64,000 bases of DNA from Budorcas taxicolor (GCF_023091745.1 NC_068910.1:52377272-52441271); one strand, 5' to 3'. Shown: positions 44,403-55,525, counted from the stretch's first letter. Notes: a model not told the origin generated them from the sequence alone. A program made the numbers and translations.

Positions 44403-45150
44403 GGAGATCACCAGTCAGCATGAGGCTATGTGATCAGATGAGGACTTAAGTTAATGGGTCCACACGTTAGTGAAACAATAACTTATCCCATTCCTCTGAG
44501 CTACTAGAAACCAAGTTTACAAACTGTGATGGAAGAGAAGCACTAACTTGGATAATCCAAACTTGGTCCAAAAATGACTTGTCTTGTGTCTCAAAAAATT
44601 GTTATTGCTACCTAACCGTTTAGTTCAAAATTGTCTGACTTGCTAAAAGGTTACAATAGGCAGGAAGTAAGCCAAACTAAGGAGGTGGCAGGCTGGGGGG
44701 AATCTTACATAAGCAGTTAATATCTGAGAACCCAGCTCCTGTGCAAATGCTGTCCATCTTTGGGTCTCCATTATTGGGAGTATCTTGTTCAGCAGGATCC
44801 ATGTTTCTGCTTTGAACTAAATTTTGGAGTCTTTATCCTTTTAACTGTGAGCGTGTACACAGGATTCTTTCCTTAGAGGGACAAGAAAAAATCTTGACTA
44901 TCAAATGCATTCTCAATTGCTTTACACAGAGAAAGAGGCCAGATTCCAAGGGAAGGGATGACGAAGAGAAGAGGAAGGCTATCCTGTTTGAAAGAGGGGC
45001 TCTTTTAACCCTTTGGGGTGAAGTTGATTCAAACACCTGAACAGGAGCCAAGATTTCATATGCGAAAATGTTACCAGATTGGTGTTAATTGCTTAAAGTG
45101 CTTAAGTCATAGGGCATTTTAAAAATAAATTTGCCACCGTTTCTCTCTGA
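44403..45150. other. Unique DNA
   Basis: No gene or repeat was recognised. Confidence 0.5.
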
Positions 45151-45163
45151 GCACTGGGTCTGG

Positions 45164-45379
45164 GGGGCTTCCCTGATGGTTGAGCAATAAATAATCTGCC
45201 GGCAATACAGGAAACCAGGGTTCAGTCCCTGGGTTGGGAAGATCCCCTGGAGGAAAGCATGGCAATCCACTCCAGTATTCTTGCCTAGAGTACCCCATGG
45301 GCAGAAGGAGCCTGGAAGGCTGCAGTCCATAGGGCTGCAAAGAGTCGGACACAACTGAAGTGCCTGAGCAGCAGCAGCA
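45164..45379 (+). repeat. Bov-tA SINE
   Basis: Sense copy: ggcttccctgatggttgagc, B-box-like ggttcagtccc, the BovA part, cacaactgaagtgcc and a gagcagcagcagcag end. Flanks gcactgggtctgg (45151-45163) and gcgctgggtctgg (45380-45392) form a 13-bp duplication with one mismatch. Confidence 0.95.
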
Positions 45380-45392
45380 GCGCTGGGTCTGG

Positions 45393-45936
45393 GATATGCG
45401 GGTGCAACTGGCTAGGCTTTCAAAACTGAAGATGATTTTGTTCTTTAAGCCAACAGAGCACGCGGCTGTGGACTAGACACCTGCCAGAAACCTGGCCCTG
45501 GGGAGCCCCTGCCTGTATTTACAATGATGCAGAGCACTATCCTCTGATAGCCAGAGGTTCTCAACCTGCAGGTACTGAAGTCAGTCAGGTGACTAAAGTT
45601 AGCAATCCCCTTAGACAAGCACACGTGCACAGACACACACACATACACTTACTCACACTCATAACCCATCCAGCCCTGCCAGCCTCCCATCCGGAGAACA
45701 CCCCCTCTAGCAGGTCTTTTTGGTCCAGAGCTCCCACAGGTAGCCTAAGTGAAGGCCTCCAATAGCTCCAACCCACAAACTCAGTTTCCCACAAAGCCTT
45801 CCTCCCCTGGTCCTGAAGAAGCCATATACCTGGTTGTCCGGACCACACCCTGGGGCTGTCAGCAGGAGAGTGGCCATAAGAGGGCCTCCCCCAGTTCTTT
45901 TCCCAAGTTTCACAAGTTTCTGATAAGCACAGCTAC
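45393..45936. other. Unique DNA
   Basis: No repeat was recognised apart from a short cacacacacatacac tract near 45630. Confidence 0.5.
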
Positions 45937-45937
45937 G

Positions 45938-46136
45938 GGGGGTCCCCTGGTAGCTCAGATGGCAAAGAATCCACCGGCAACGCAGGAAGACCATGGTTCA
46001 AACCCTGGGTTGGGAAGATCCCCTGGAGGAGGGCGTGGCAGCCCACTCCAGTATTCTTGCCTGGAAAATCCCCCTGGACAGAGGAGCCTGGAGGGCTACA
46101 GTCCATAAGGTTGGACACAACTGAGCAACTAAGCCC
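45938..46136 (+). repeat. Bov-tA SINE
   Basis: Sense copy: gggtcccctggtagctcag, B-box-like ggttcaaaccc, BovA part, gttggacacaactgagc. Exact agcacagc repeats at 45926-45933 and 46137-46144 mark the target duplication. Confidence 0.94.
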
Positions 46137-46144
46137 AGCACAGC

Positions 46145-46538
46145 ACCCTCTCCCATGTGTCATGTTCCCACACGGATTCAAGGACATGACCCACAAGCAT
46201 GGCTGACACAACTGCAACTGTGCCGCACAAGCTTGTGCTATGAAGAAACTGAGCCAAACTGAAATGTGGGGACAGCCAATCTGGTCTGAGAAGAGGGACT
46301 CAGCTCCGAACTGAACTGAGAGATCAGGGGACCACAGGGCAATGGCAACAGGAAAGAAAAAAGGAAATACACAGGCCCCCGTAGCATCATTGATCTTGAC
46401 TCTGAGCCTTGAACCCAGCTTCCTGCCTGTCCTAGGCCCAGCCCTGGCTTCAGAAATGGGACTGCGGCGAGAGCTGCTCCAGACCCTGGGCCAGGAAGCT
46501 GGAATCTCAGCTCTGGCACTCAGCACTGGGATAACATG
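46145..46538. other. Unique DNA
   Basis: No gene or repeat was recognised. The 197-codon minus-strand frame at 45933-46526 mostly runs through this stretch and the neighbouring Bov-tA and has no domain. Confidence 0.5.
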
Positions 46539-46577
46539 AAAGCCCGCACACCACAGCTAGAGGGCAGCCCCACTCGC
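46539..46577 (+). repeat. CHR-type SINE tail, 5' side of the minisatellite
   Basis: The sequence aagcccgcacaccacagctagagggcagccc matches the repeated modules of a CHR-2-type tail. The SINE head (pol III promoter) is not visible upstream, so this is a 5'-truncated element. Confidence 0.7.
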
Positions 46578-47223
46578 CGAAGCTAGAGGAAGCCTACACA
46601 AAGCAGCGAAGACCCCGAAGCTGGAGGAAGCCTACACAAAGCAGCGAAGACCCCGAAGCTGGAGGAAGCCTACACAAAGCAACGAAGACCCCGAAGCTGG
46701 AGGAAGCCTACACAAAGCAACGAAGACCCCGAAGCTGGAGGAAGCCTACACAAAGCAACGAAGACCCCGAAGCTGGAGGAAGCCTACACAAAGCAACGAA
46801 GACCCCGAAGCTGGAGAACGCCTACACAAAGCAACGAAGACCCCGAAGCTGGAGGAAGCCTACACAAAGCAACGAAGACCCCGAAGCTGGAGGAAGCCTA
46901 CACAAAGCAACGAAGACCCCGAAGCTGGAGGAAGCCTACACAAAGCAACGAAGACCCCGAAGCTGGAGGAAGCCTACACAAAGCAACGAAGACCCCGAAG
47001 CTGGAGGAAGCCTACACAAAGCAACGAAGACCCCGAAGCTGGAGGAAGCCTACACAAAGCAACGGAGACCCCGAAGCTGGAGGAACCCTACACAAAGCAA
47101 CGGAGACCCCGAAGCTGGAGGAAGCCTACACAAAGCAACGGAGACCCCGAAGCTGGAGAACGCCTACACAAAGCAACGGAGACCCCGAAGCTGGAGGAAG
47201 CCTACACAAAGCAACGAAGACCC
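46578..47223. repeat. 38-bp minisatellite, 17 copies
   Basis: Seventeen head-to-tail units, each exactly 38 bp, start at 46578 and every 38 bases through 47186. The unit reads cgaagctggaggaagcctac then acaaagcaacgaagaccc(c). Copies 1-2 carry cagcg, copies 3-12 caacgaag, copies 13-16 caacggag and copy 17 caacgaag. Copies 7 and 16 share a gagaacgcc variant, and copy 14 has gaaccc. The left flank and the right flank (cagtgcagccaaaaataaataaataaa) are CHR-type SINE tail, so the array grew from one tail module. Since 38 is not a multiple of three, a coding role is unlikely. Confidence 0.98.
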
Positions 47224-47252
47224 AGTGCAGCCAAAAATAAATAAATAAAAAA
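47224..47252 (+). repeat. CHR-type SINE tail, 3' end
   Basis: agtgcagccaaaaataaataaataaaa is the usual terminal segment of a CHR-2-type SINE and closes the element that carries the minisatellite. Confidence 0.88.
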
Positions 47253-47448
47253 GAAGCCCTTGAGAGATAAACATGCAGATAAATAAGGAGTTCAAAGGAT
47301 CCGGAGGGCTGCTCTCGGCTCAGAATCACCGCCGTCTCCCAGCGACAACACAACAGCCCCACGCTTGGCTCTTCTGTTATCACCTTCTGAGGGCAGCGCG
47401 GGGACCTTCCTCAGTCTCAGGGCTGGGTCAGGATGTCCCTGGATCTTT

Positions 47449-47556
47449 CCTTCTTTTTTTCATCTTTTGGCCCTGCCGCCCCGCAAGTGGAATCTTAGTT
47501 CCCTTTGCATTGGGAGCAAGGAGTCTTACCCACTGGATCGCCATGAAGTCCCTGCC
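47449..47556 (-). repeat. CHR-2-type SINE, truncated
   Basis: Antisense: tttttttcatcttttggcc tail complement, gcattgggagcaaggagtc, ttacccactggatcgcc, atgaagtccctgcc. The B-box part is deleted. Confidence 0.82.
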
Positions 47557-48152
47557 CCTGGCTTTTTGAAGATCCAGTTTCCTCCATGTGAGAGGAGTAG
47601 AGGCAGGAAGGAGGGAGAAAGGCACTGCCTCCTTCTTGCTGTTACCCCATCCTCACTCGGTGGCTCCTACCAGCTGCCATTCAGAGCCCCAGCCTGACTG
47701 TCCTGCCCAGGGAGGGCCCAAGGCCAGGCCTGCTCTCAGACCTGGGCGGCTCCCTTAGCCACGCTCTCTGCTCACCCCACCTCCCCACCACAAGCCCATC
47801 CATGGAGCCCGGGCAAGCGGACACCTCCGTAGTCAGGACACCTGGTGCTTTCCAGACCCTGTGTCGGCACCTTCTGATGAACTCAGTTCTATTTTTAGTC
47901 AAGATGGCACTGAAAGAGCCAAGAAATTTCCCCTCTTCCTCTTTTCCCTGCACAAGGCTGCTACCTAGAAAAAATCCTCTTGTTCTCAACCTGAAAAACA
48001 GAGGGTTGGAACCTGAAAGCTTACAAGTTGCATGAGATAAGTTGGTTGGATGAACTTACAAGCTGAAGAAGACTGAGAGCTGCACACAGTGGGTTTGTGG
48101 TAGGAAGCTGAGTCCAGCATGGGAAGGGGAAGTCTGGAGAGTGAAGGATCAC
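47557..48152. other. Unique DNA
   Basis: No gene or repeat was recognised. Moderately GC-rich around 47680-47830. Confidence 0.5.
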
Positions 48153-48165
48153 AGGAAAGGAATTG

Positions 48166-48262
48166 GGAGACTTCCCTAGTGGCCTGTAGTGCAGACGGCA
48201 CAGGTTCAATCCCTGGTTGGGGAACTAAGACCCTGCATGCTGCGTGGTGCAGTAAAAAATAA
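48166..48262 (+). repeat. CHR-2-type SINE, internally deleted
   Basis: gagacttccctagtggcctg runs directly into gtgcagacggcacagg, the B-box ggttcaatccc, gggaactaagaccctgcatgc and a short tail. Most of the middle of the tRNA-like region is missing. Flanking ggaaaggaa-type repeats (about 48154 and 48268) fit a target duplication. Confidence 0.82.
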
Positions 48263-48269
48263 AGAGGGG

Positions 48270-49280
48270 AAAGGAAGTGGAGAGGGGGTATTCAGGGAGA
48301 GTAAGAATTCTGGGGGCCCAGGATAGGTTAGGGAAGGAAGACAACAGATAAACCTTAAGATGGAAATGCCCAGACCAAACTCCTGAATTTCTCCCTCACA
48401 TTCTTCATCTGAAAAATGGGGCACCCACCTGCCACCCCATCCCAATGTGACAGAAAGCATTTCATAAATCTGCACCCACAGAGGTGTCTGCTATGATACT
48501 TGCTCCACCTTTTCCCAGAACTTCCCCTCCACCGGCTCTGTTCCCTATGAGTGGCAGATGATTACATAACCTAAGAAAGGTTTTGTTTCCCAGAAAAACC
48601 CATCAGAGTACCCTCCAGGTCCAACGGTTCATGGCACGCCTTCAGGTTTTCCTCCTGAAAGAAAAGTTTTTGCCAAACATTTGTGAAAGGCAGATAACAA
48701 AAAAAGGGAAAATGCTGAAGGCAGAGATTAAGAGGAAACAAAGAAGAGAAGATGGATGAAGAAAGCAGCTTCTGCATTCTGTTTTTTTCCATTAAAGATG
48801 CTGGAAACATCCCCCCAAATGGATGGAATACTCGCACCTTTGGATGCCCAGACTTGCTCTCCACACACTCCAGGAGGGTGACACCTGTGCAGAAGGTGCT
48901 GTAAGGTGGGATTAGCCCCTGTTGACTGCAAGGCATCAAGAGTTCCTGGAGGACCCTCAAGCTTTCTGCTTCCCATCTTCATGACCCCACTTTACTGAAC
49001 TACCCCCATCACACCCCAGCTGCTTAAACTTTGTCTACACCTTTGTCCTCAGAGCCTGTCACTGGGGACACACCTCTGAGCTCAGGAAAGTTCTCATGCA
49101 CTTTTTTTCTTTTGCAAAGAGTGGTTTAGGGATTCAGTTTCACATACATTGACAGACTGAAGCTGTGACAGCTGCGGCTATCTGGTCAACCTATCAACCT
49201 TCAGTTCCCCTCTGTTATACAAGCAGAAGCACTGCAAAAAGTTGTGACAGTGAGCAACCCCGTCATCTAAGAAGACAGCA
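48270..49280. other. Unique DNA
   Basis: About 1 kb with no recognised gene or repeat. Minus-strand frames at 48571-48982 overlap and have no motif. Confidence 0.5.
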
Positions 49281-49282
49281 CC

Positions 49283-49712
49283 ATATGCAGCATCATGGAT
49301 GGACCTAGAGATGATCACACGAAGTGAAGTGAGTCAGAGAGAGAGGGACAAATGTCACTTGATACCACCTATACGTGGAATCTAAAGAAATGGTACAAAT
49401 GAACTTATCTACAAAACAGTAACAAATTGTAGAAAACAATTTTATGGCTACCAGGGGGAAAGGGGAGAAGGATAAATTGGGAGATCGGGACTGACATACA
49501 CACACTACTTTATATAAGAAAATATAACTAATAAAGACCTACTATATAGCACCGGGAACTCTACTCAATACTTGGTAATGACTTACATGGGAAACAAATC
49601 TAAAAAGGAGTGGATACGTGTATATATATAACCGATGCACTGTGCTGTACAGCAGAAACTAATATAACATTGTAAATCAACTATACTCCAATAAAAATTT
49701 TTAAAAATAAAT
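49283..49712 (+). repeat. Ruminant L1 3' UTR
   Basis: atcatggatggacctagagatgatcac, gaagtgaagtgagtcagagag, ctactatatagcaccgggaac, ctgtacagcagaaactaatataacattgt, and an actccaataaaaattttt end. 5'-truncated. Confidence 0.92.
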
Positions 49713-49713
49713 A

Positions 49714-49787
49714 GAAGACTTCCCTGGGGGTCCAGTGATTAACACTCCGTGCTCCAATTGCAAGGGTCACAGGTTTGATTCCTGGTC
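49714..49787 (+). repeat. CHR-2-type SINE (left part)
   Basis: gacttccctgggggtccag, the B-box-like ggtttgattcc and ctggtcagaga, interrupted by a BovA2 piece. It resumes with gaactaagatcctacatgctgc at 49849. Confidence 0.9.
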
Positions 49788-49848
49788 AGAGATCTATGGG
49801 GTCGCACAGAGTCAGACACAACTGAAGTGACTTAGCAGCAGCAGCAGA
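49788..49848 (+). repeat. 5'-truncated BovA2 inserted in a CHR-2 SINE
   Basis: Only the last 60 bases of BovA2 are present: tctatggggtcgcacagag, cagacacaactgaagtgac, ttagcagcagcagca. The host SINE resumes immediately. A cagaga motif on both sides is a likely short target duplication. Confidence 0.88.
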
Positions 49849-49885
49849 GAACTAAGATCCTACATGCTGCACAGCACTTTCTAAA
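49849..49885 (+). repeat. CHR-2-type SINE (right part)
   Basis: gaactaagatcctacatgctgcacagc completes the split SINE. Confidence 0.88.
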
Positions 49886-50565
49886 CAAACAAATAATGTT
49901 TTAAGAGACAGCAAATAGAAAGCAAGGAGTGATAGAAAACACAATGGTTTGGGGGCATTTGGGGCAAAACTGAGAGCAATTCCTCAAAATGGCTCCCAAC
50001 TGAAGCCACAAGAGATGGTGCTGGAACTCACAGGAAGACCAGCTTCATCGTATCCATGCAACAAATGGTCTATTGCACATACACTGAATTCCTCACTTAG
50101 GTCTCAAAACCTTTCTCAAAAATAAATATTTCCCCATTTCTTTGCATCCTACTAATAATTACTTCATTTTCAAAGTGAAAAAAAAAAAAAAAGAGCAGTA
50201 GGACAGCACAATGAACATCTTCTCTTTATAAGAGACGAAAGGTCCAAAACCTCAATTTTCCAGTAAGAGCCTGTGAACACCCACGATAAACCCAGTACTG
50301 AAATCCAGGGAGGACGGACTCTCTCAAATCCTATGTGCTCTTATTTAGCATAGAACTTTAACTCCCTTGGCTCTATTCCTTTCCAGGCCAGATTATAGGA
50401 GCCAAACGACAGAGAGTCCTCGCAAAGGCAAGGACACAGACATAAGAAATACAGGGAAGGGGACTGCATGGACCACAGGATTCTGCCCTAGTGATTACCT
50501 GAGGTCACCACAAACAGGGTGAATTTAAATAACCTGGGGTAGAGAGAAGTGGAAAACATAGACAG
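49886..50565. other. Unique DNA
   Basis: No gene or repeat family was recognised. A 16-base A-run lies near 50179-50194. Confidence 0.5.
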
Positions 50566-50569
50566 AATA

Positions 50570-50688
50570 AGGATCATGGATTGACCATTGCTGAGGCTGG
50601 CCGTTGGGTAAATACGGTTTATAGTGTGATTCTTTCACTTCTGTATTAATACATGCTTGAATTTTCCCATAATAAAAAAAAAAAAAGA
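50570..50688 (+). repeat. Possible old L1 3' end
   Basis: gaccattgctgaggctgg, tacggtttatagtgtgattc, atacatgcttgaattttcccataataaaaa resembles a diverged L1M 3' terminus with its A-tail. Confidence 0.45.
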
Positions 50689-50698
50689 TATTTGATGA

Positions 50699-50806
50699 GG
50701 AGTTCCCTGGCAGTCCAGTGTTTAGGACTCTAGGCTTTTACTGCCATGGCCCTGGTTCAATCCCTGGTCCAGGAGCTGAGATCCCACATAGCAAAAAAAA
50801 AGGGAT
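50699..50806 (+). repeat. CHR-2-type SINE
   Basis: ggagttccctggcagtccag head, B-box-like ggttcaatccc, gctgagatcccacat, and an A-tail. Short gatattt repeats flank it. Confidence 0.9.
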
Positions 50807-51017
50807 ATTTTAGGACTGAACAGCTCTTAAGGTACTCTGCTTTAAAAAGGTTGAAATCACATCATACATTTTTAAACCATTCTTCTCAAAACGTAATCCA
50901 ACAACGTAAGGAGACACTTTAAAAGAGATACTCTAGAAAATACACGCTTATCTGAAAATACCTCACTCTCTGATAGGAACTTCTCCATTTAAGCGGAGGA
51001 AGCTTATATATGTCAAA
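50807..51017. other. AT-rich unique DNA
   Basis: Nothing recognised. Confidence 0.5.
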
Positions 51018-51029
51018 CTCTCTTGCTTC

Positions 51030-52251
51030 TCAGTTCAGTTCAGTCGCTCAGTCGTGTCCAACTCTTTGAGACCCCATGAACTGCAACATACCAGGCTTCC
51101 CTGTCCATCACCAACTCCTGCAGCTTACTCAAACTCATGTCCATTGAGTCCGTGATGCCATCCAACCATCTCATCCTCATCCCTTCTCCTCCTGCCTTCA
51201 ACCTTTCCCAGCATCAGGGTTTTTTCCAATGAGTCAGCTCTTCGCATCAGGTGGCCAAAGTTTTGGAGTTTCAGCTTTAGCATCAGTCCTTCCAATGAAT
51301 ATTCAGGACTGATTTCCTTTAGGATGGACTGGTTGAATCTCCTGGAGGTCCAAGGGACTCTCAAGAGTCTTCTCCAACACCGCAGTTCAAAAGCATCAAT
51401 TCTTTAGTCCTCAGCTTTTTTTAATAGTCCAACTCTCACATCCATACATGACTACTGGAAAAACCATAGCCTTGACTAGACAGACTTGTTGGCAAAGTAA
51501 TGTCTCTGCTTTTTAATATGCTGTCTAGGTTGGTCATAGCTTTTCTTCTAAGGAGCAAGTGCCTTTTAATTTCATGGCTGCAGTCACCATCTGCAGTGAT
51601 TTTGGAGCCCAAGGAAATAAAGTCTCTCACCATTTCCGTTGTTTCCCCATCTATTTGCCATTAAATGATGAACCAGATGCCATGATCTTAGTTTTCTGAA
51701 TGTTGAGTTTTAAGCCAGCATTTTCACTCTCCTCTTTCACTTTCATCAAGAGGCTCTTTAGTTCTTCTTCACTTTCTGCCATAAGGGTGGTATCATCTAC
51801 TTATCTGAGGTTATTGATATTTCTCCCAACAATCTTGATTTGAGCCTGTGCTTCATCCAGCCCGGCATTTCTCATGATGTACTCTGCATATAAGTTAAAT
51901 AAGCAGGGTGACAATATATAGCCGTGATGTACTCCTTTCCCAATTTGGAATCAGTCTGCTGTTCCATGTCCAGTTCTAAATGTTGCTTCTTGACCTGCAT
52001 ACAGATTTCTCAGGAGACAGGTCAGGTGGTCTGGTATCCTCATCCCTTTAAGAATTTTCCATAGTTGTTTTGATCCACACAGTCAAAGCTTTTGGCGTAG
52101 TCAATAAAACAGAAGTAGATGCTTTTCTGCAACTCTCCTGCTTTTTTGATGATTCAACAGATGTTGGTAATTTGATCTCTGGTTCCTCTGCCTTTTCTAA
52201 GTCCAGCTTGAACACCTGGAAGTTCATGGTTCACATACTGTTGAAGCCTAG
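51030..52251 (-). mobile_element. BovB LINE (RTE), 5'-truncated, heavily decayed
   Basis: Antisense copy of about 1.2 kb from the 3' end (cagttcagttcagtcgctcag) into the RT region, ending at gttgaagcctag. More decayed than its sisters: the usual LRYADD active-site context reads as LR-stop-VDD, with a stop in place of the tyrosine. Several frames are split by indels. Flanks ctctcttgct (51018-51027) and ctctctgct (52252-52260) look like a target duplication with one indel. Confidence 0.93.
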
Positions 52252-52260
52252 CTCTCTGCT

Positions 52261-53489
52261 AGGGCCCAAATCAATTCTTTCTGCACTGATAACTTCTCTA
52301 TCCACATAGACCAGCAAGGAGCACTGAAATGTTCAGCCCAAGGTGTGGGTAGCCCTGCCCATAGGAGGTGAAGATGGTGTGCCTTCTCCCACATCCTGCC
52401 CAAGGACAGGTGTCCTCACAGGCTGCCCACAGGTACCTGGAGTAACTCCATGTGCTGCTGGCTGCTAGGCCAGCTTGGGGAGGGATGAACTGGATCCAGG
52501 CTCTAAGATTTGGGCCCAGGCAAACATGTGTCACCCCTGTCCTCTTCCTGGAGCCAGAAGGGTTTCACCTCATCCCCTGGGCATCAGCCATTAAAGAAGA
52601 TCAGTGCTGCAGAGCAAGGCACTCTCTCAGACCAAAATTAAATTGAATTTTCAGGAAACACAAGCATTCGAGTTTGAGGGGGATCCAATCACTCATTCCA
52701 AAGCAAGTTAATTTATTCTCTGTTTGTTCACATCAATGATGTCTCCATGGCTTGAGCTCAAGAGCCCAGGGTAGGGGACAACAGCCAGCCCTGGCATTCC
52801 AGGGGCCTTCCTTTGGAGGTTCTAAATTATTTCCCGTTTGTGAATACTTAGCGCTTCCGACCTTCTCTGTATGTTCCTGTCAAGGACCATTTGATGTGAT
52901 TATTCTTGAGGAAACAGTGTATCCAGATAGTTAATGACTTAGGAACAGACAGCCACTCAAGGCAGTTGTGGCCATCTGCTATTTTTAAGAAGCCCCCCTC
53001 TCACAAAATGGTACCACAACCCATCTGACTCAAAACAAAGCTGGGCATCAGCCCAGAAAGGTCACACTCTGCCACATCCAATACAATGAAGTCCATTTTC
53101 ATTCCTAAAAATCTCAGATCCACCCAGCTCTCCATTCCCACTTCCAATGGCTTCATCCACTCTAATTTCCTTGAGCTTATTGATATCTGTAAGAAAGTTC
53201 AAAATGAGGCCAAGGAATGGAGGATACACTTCTGAACCCCAAGAAGAAAGCTGTGCCATCCCTGGAAGGGAAACGGTATTGTAGAATATCAAATTCTCCC
53301 TGCGTCTCAACCCACCACCAAATATGGAGCCAACCAGGCCAACAGCCATAAGCAGCATTTGCTTGAGGGGTTGTCCCTGAAAACCACTCTCAGCAGGGAG
53401 CAGAAAATCAAAAGCCCTATCCCAAGGAGAATGAAAAAGGAGTTCAGGGACCCACTGAAGAATTTCACATGAGGTTACTAAAATAAAAA
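52261..53489. other. Unique DNA
   Basis: No repeat was recognised. The 98-codon minus-strand frame at 53062-53358 starts with a hydrophobic stretch, but I see no homology, splice signals or codon bias that would support a gene. Confidence 0.5.
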
Positions 53490-53500
53490 GTCGATGATTG

Positions 53501-53630
53501 CGGCACTACCCTGATAGTCCCATGGTTAAGACTCCGAGCTTCCAATGCAGGGGGCTTGGATTTGATCCCTGGTCGAGGAATCAAGATCCCACGTGCCACA
53601 CGTCACGACCAAAAAAACAAATAAAAAGAA
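53501..53630 (+). repeat. CHR-2-type SINE
   Basis: cggcactaccctgatagtcc head, B-box-like ggatttgatccc, gaggaatcaagatcccacgtgcc, and an ataaaaagaa tail. Flanks gtcgatgattg (53490-53500) and gttgatgattg (53631-53641) form an 11-bp duplication with one mismatch. Confidence 0.93.
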
Positions 53631-53641
53631 GTTGATGATTG

Positions 53642-54789
53642 TCTCTTTCAGCCAGTCAGGCTGGTTTCATGTGAAACTCATTCTAATTCTTGAGGGACTC
53701 TAAGAGGCAGCCTGTTGACATGACCAAGAGCAGGTTTTGCTCAAGATGTTTAATATTGGACTTAAAGGCCTTTAGCTAGAATATGCCATCCCCATTTCAC
53801 CCCAGGTCCCACCACACCAGCTGCCCTAGTTCACATATTTCTATCACCTTCTGAACCCTCAAGGCATTTCACTGCTTCACCCTCAAAATATGAGCATAAA
53901 TGATAACAGAAAGGCTCAGAAGAGCCCATTGTACAGAATGTGACACTTCTCTTCCCGACCCAGCATCTCTGGAGAAGAAGGGAGCTCGGAGGTGCCCCAG
54001 CACCTTTCGCCAAATCCAGGGAGGGAGGTGAGCCCAGGACCATCACACATTCACAGACCACTCAACTAGAAGGGGAAGCCAAGAGTCCTGGAAGCAGACA
54101 GGTGAGAGGCAGGCTGGGTCTCGAGCTCCCACGGCCAGGCAGAGGGAAGGCAGGGGTCAGAGCCATTGGCCAGCTGAGGGCCACGCTCTGGGGCCAGCTG
54201 GTGCTCAGCCTCCCTGGTTACCAGTGCATGGAAAGGCGAGATGGAGGCAGCCCTCGGAGGCCATCATGTGGATGGTTGCAGCCTCCTCCATGGACCCTAT
54301 TCCGGCCTGTGCCTTCTCTCCAAGAGTAGAGCAGTCCTGGGTGAAAGGGCGGCTGGAGGGTTTGGGCTGCAGCTGAGCATCCTCCCAGGTTCACTCCAGA
54401 GAATACACTTACCTGTGGGCCTCTCGGGGCAGAAGGCCAAAGTCAAGTACTCCCCATCCTCAGTGGGGCTCCTCCTGGCCAACAAGACCCTGGCATTTCC
54501 ATCCCCTGCCCTTCCAGAGAATGGAGCTCAATCTGACTTCTTATGTGGGAAGCTCTTTTTAGAAATCCAAATTACCCAGAAGCGCAGATGGAGCCCACCT
54601 ATTCTGGGGTGGCCCTGGAGGAGGTAATGACCCTCCCCAGGCAGATGTCAGGCTCCAGGAAGCCCAGAGGAGCCACCCTGGTCTTGAGCCCCAGAAGGAA
54701 CCGAGCCCCAGCCCTGCTCACTGAACAATTCAGGATTTGCTCTTTGAGTTGCAAATCCCAGACCACAGGTCCATGACAGTGCTGCTCAT
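53642..54789. other. Unique DNA, moderately GC-rich
   Basis: No repeat or gene was recognised. Frames of about 128 codons at 53940-54329 and 54241-54627 overlap in different phases without motifs. Confidence 0.5.
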
Positions 54790-54795
54790 TGTACC

Positions 54796-55338
54796 TGTTA
54801 GGGACCATGTGCTTTCTTGCTCCCTGGTTGACTGTTCACCCCCACATTCTTTGTTTACTGAGTTGCTCATTCCTTGCTGTTGAGACAGGCTGGGATCTGG
54901 GATCCTTTGCTGCAGTGCTTGCACATGGACACACCTCTCCTTGAGCAACAAAATACAAAGAAACTGTATAACTCCGTGCACAGTTAGGGAAAATTCTAGA
55001 CAAAAAATACAGAGACCAAAAAACCCAACTGCCATTTTTGAGGAGCCTGGAGTAAAGGAGTGTTCTGAGCATGCCCCCTGCACTCAACACCACCAGAGGG
55101 GCGGGCAGACCACCTAAGCCACCCCTCCAGCCCGACCCCTGGACACACCCCTATCCTCACTCCATATAAAGAACAAGCTCACCCACCACCTCCGGGAGCA
55201 AGAAAGCAAGGGAACCTGTATGTCTGGCTCCCCGCTGCGATAGCAGGGGCCCCAATAGAGCCTTGCCTGAATTTCTTGTCTGGCCTCTAGTCAATTTCTA
55301 TTGATTTAGGAAGCCAAGAACCCTGGTCAGTAACATTA
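54796..55338 (+). mobile_element. Endogenous retroviral LTR (solo or isolated)
   Basis: The block starts tgttagggaccatgtgc and ends ggtcagtaaca, fitting TG...CA-type LTR termini. Inside are a TATA box (atataaag near 55164-55171), an aataga near 55254 in place of a polyadenylation signal, and a U5-like tgaatttcttgtctggcctc stretch. No gag, pol or env sequence is adjacent on either side, so it is probably a solo LTR. It resembles bovine LTR families (BTLTR-type). The exact ends and target duplication are not certain. Confidence 0.7.
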
Positions 55339-55361
55339 TCACACCCTAAGAATAAAACTCA

Positions 55362-55525
55362 AAGTCCTTATCACACCTGGCAAGGCTCCAACCTCATTTC
55401 TTAACACTCTTCCCTCAGCCTGGCCTCCTGACCGCTCTCCATACACGTCAAACATCCGTGGTGCTCCTTGCCTTTGCACTTCCTGCATGACTCATCATTC
55501 CAGGGATCCCTCCCCTTCCAGCAGG
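55362..55525 (+). repeat. L2-like fragment
   Basis: aaactcaaagtccttatc, ctggcaaggctccaacctcatttc, tttgcacttcctgcatgactc match the layout of an ancient L2 3' region. Confidence 0.5.

Noticed and set aside
45933..46526. 197-codon minus-strand frame
   Set aside because: Part of it is antisense Bov-tA. The rest lacks motifs.
46578..47223. CRISPR array or repeat-protein gene
   Set aside because: Units are directly contiguous with no spacers, the length of 38 breaks the reading frame, and both flanks are mammalian SINE tail.
53062..53358. 98-codon minus-strand frame with hydrophobic start
   Set aside because: Looked plausible at first, but no known family, splice sites or supporting neighbours were visible.
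54796..55338. Gene promoter with TATA box
   Set aside because: The TATA box belongs to an LTR-like block, and no gene-like transcript unit is visible downstream.
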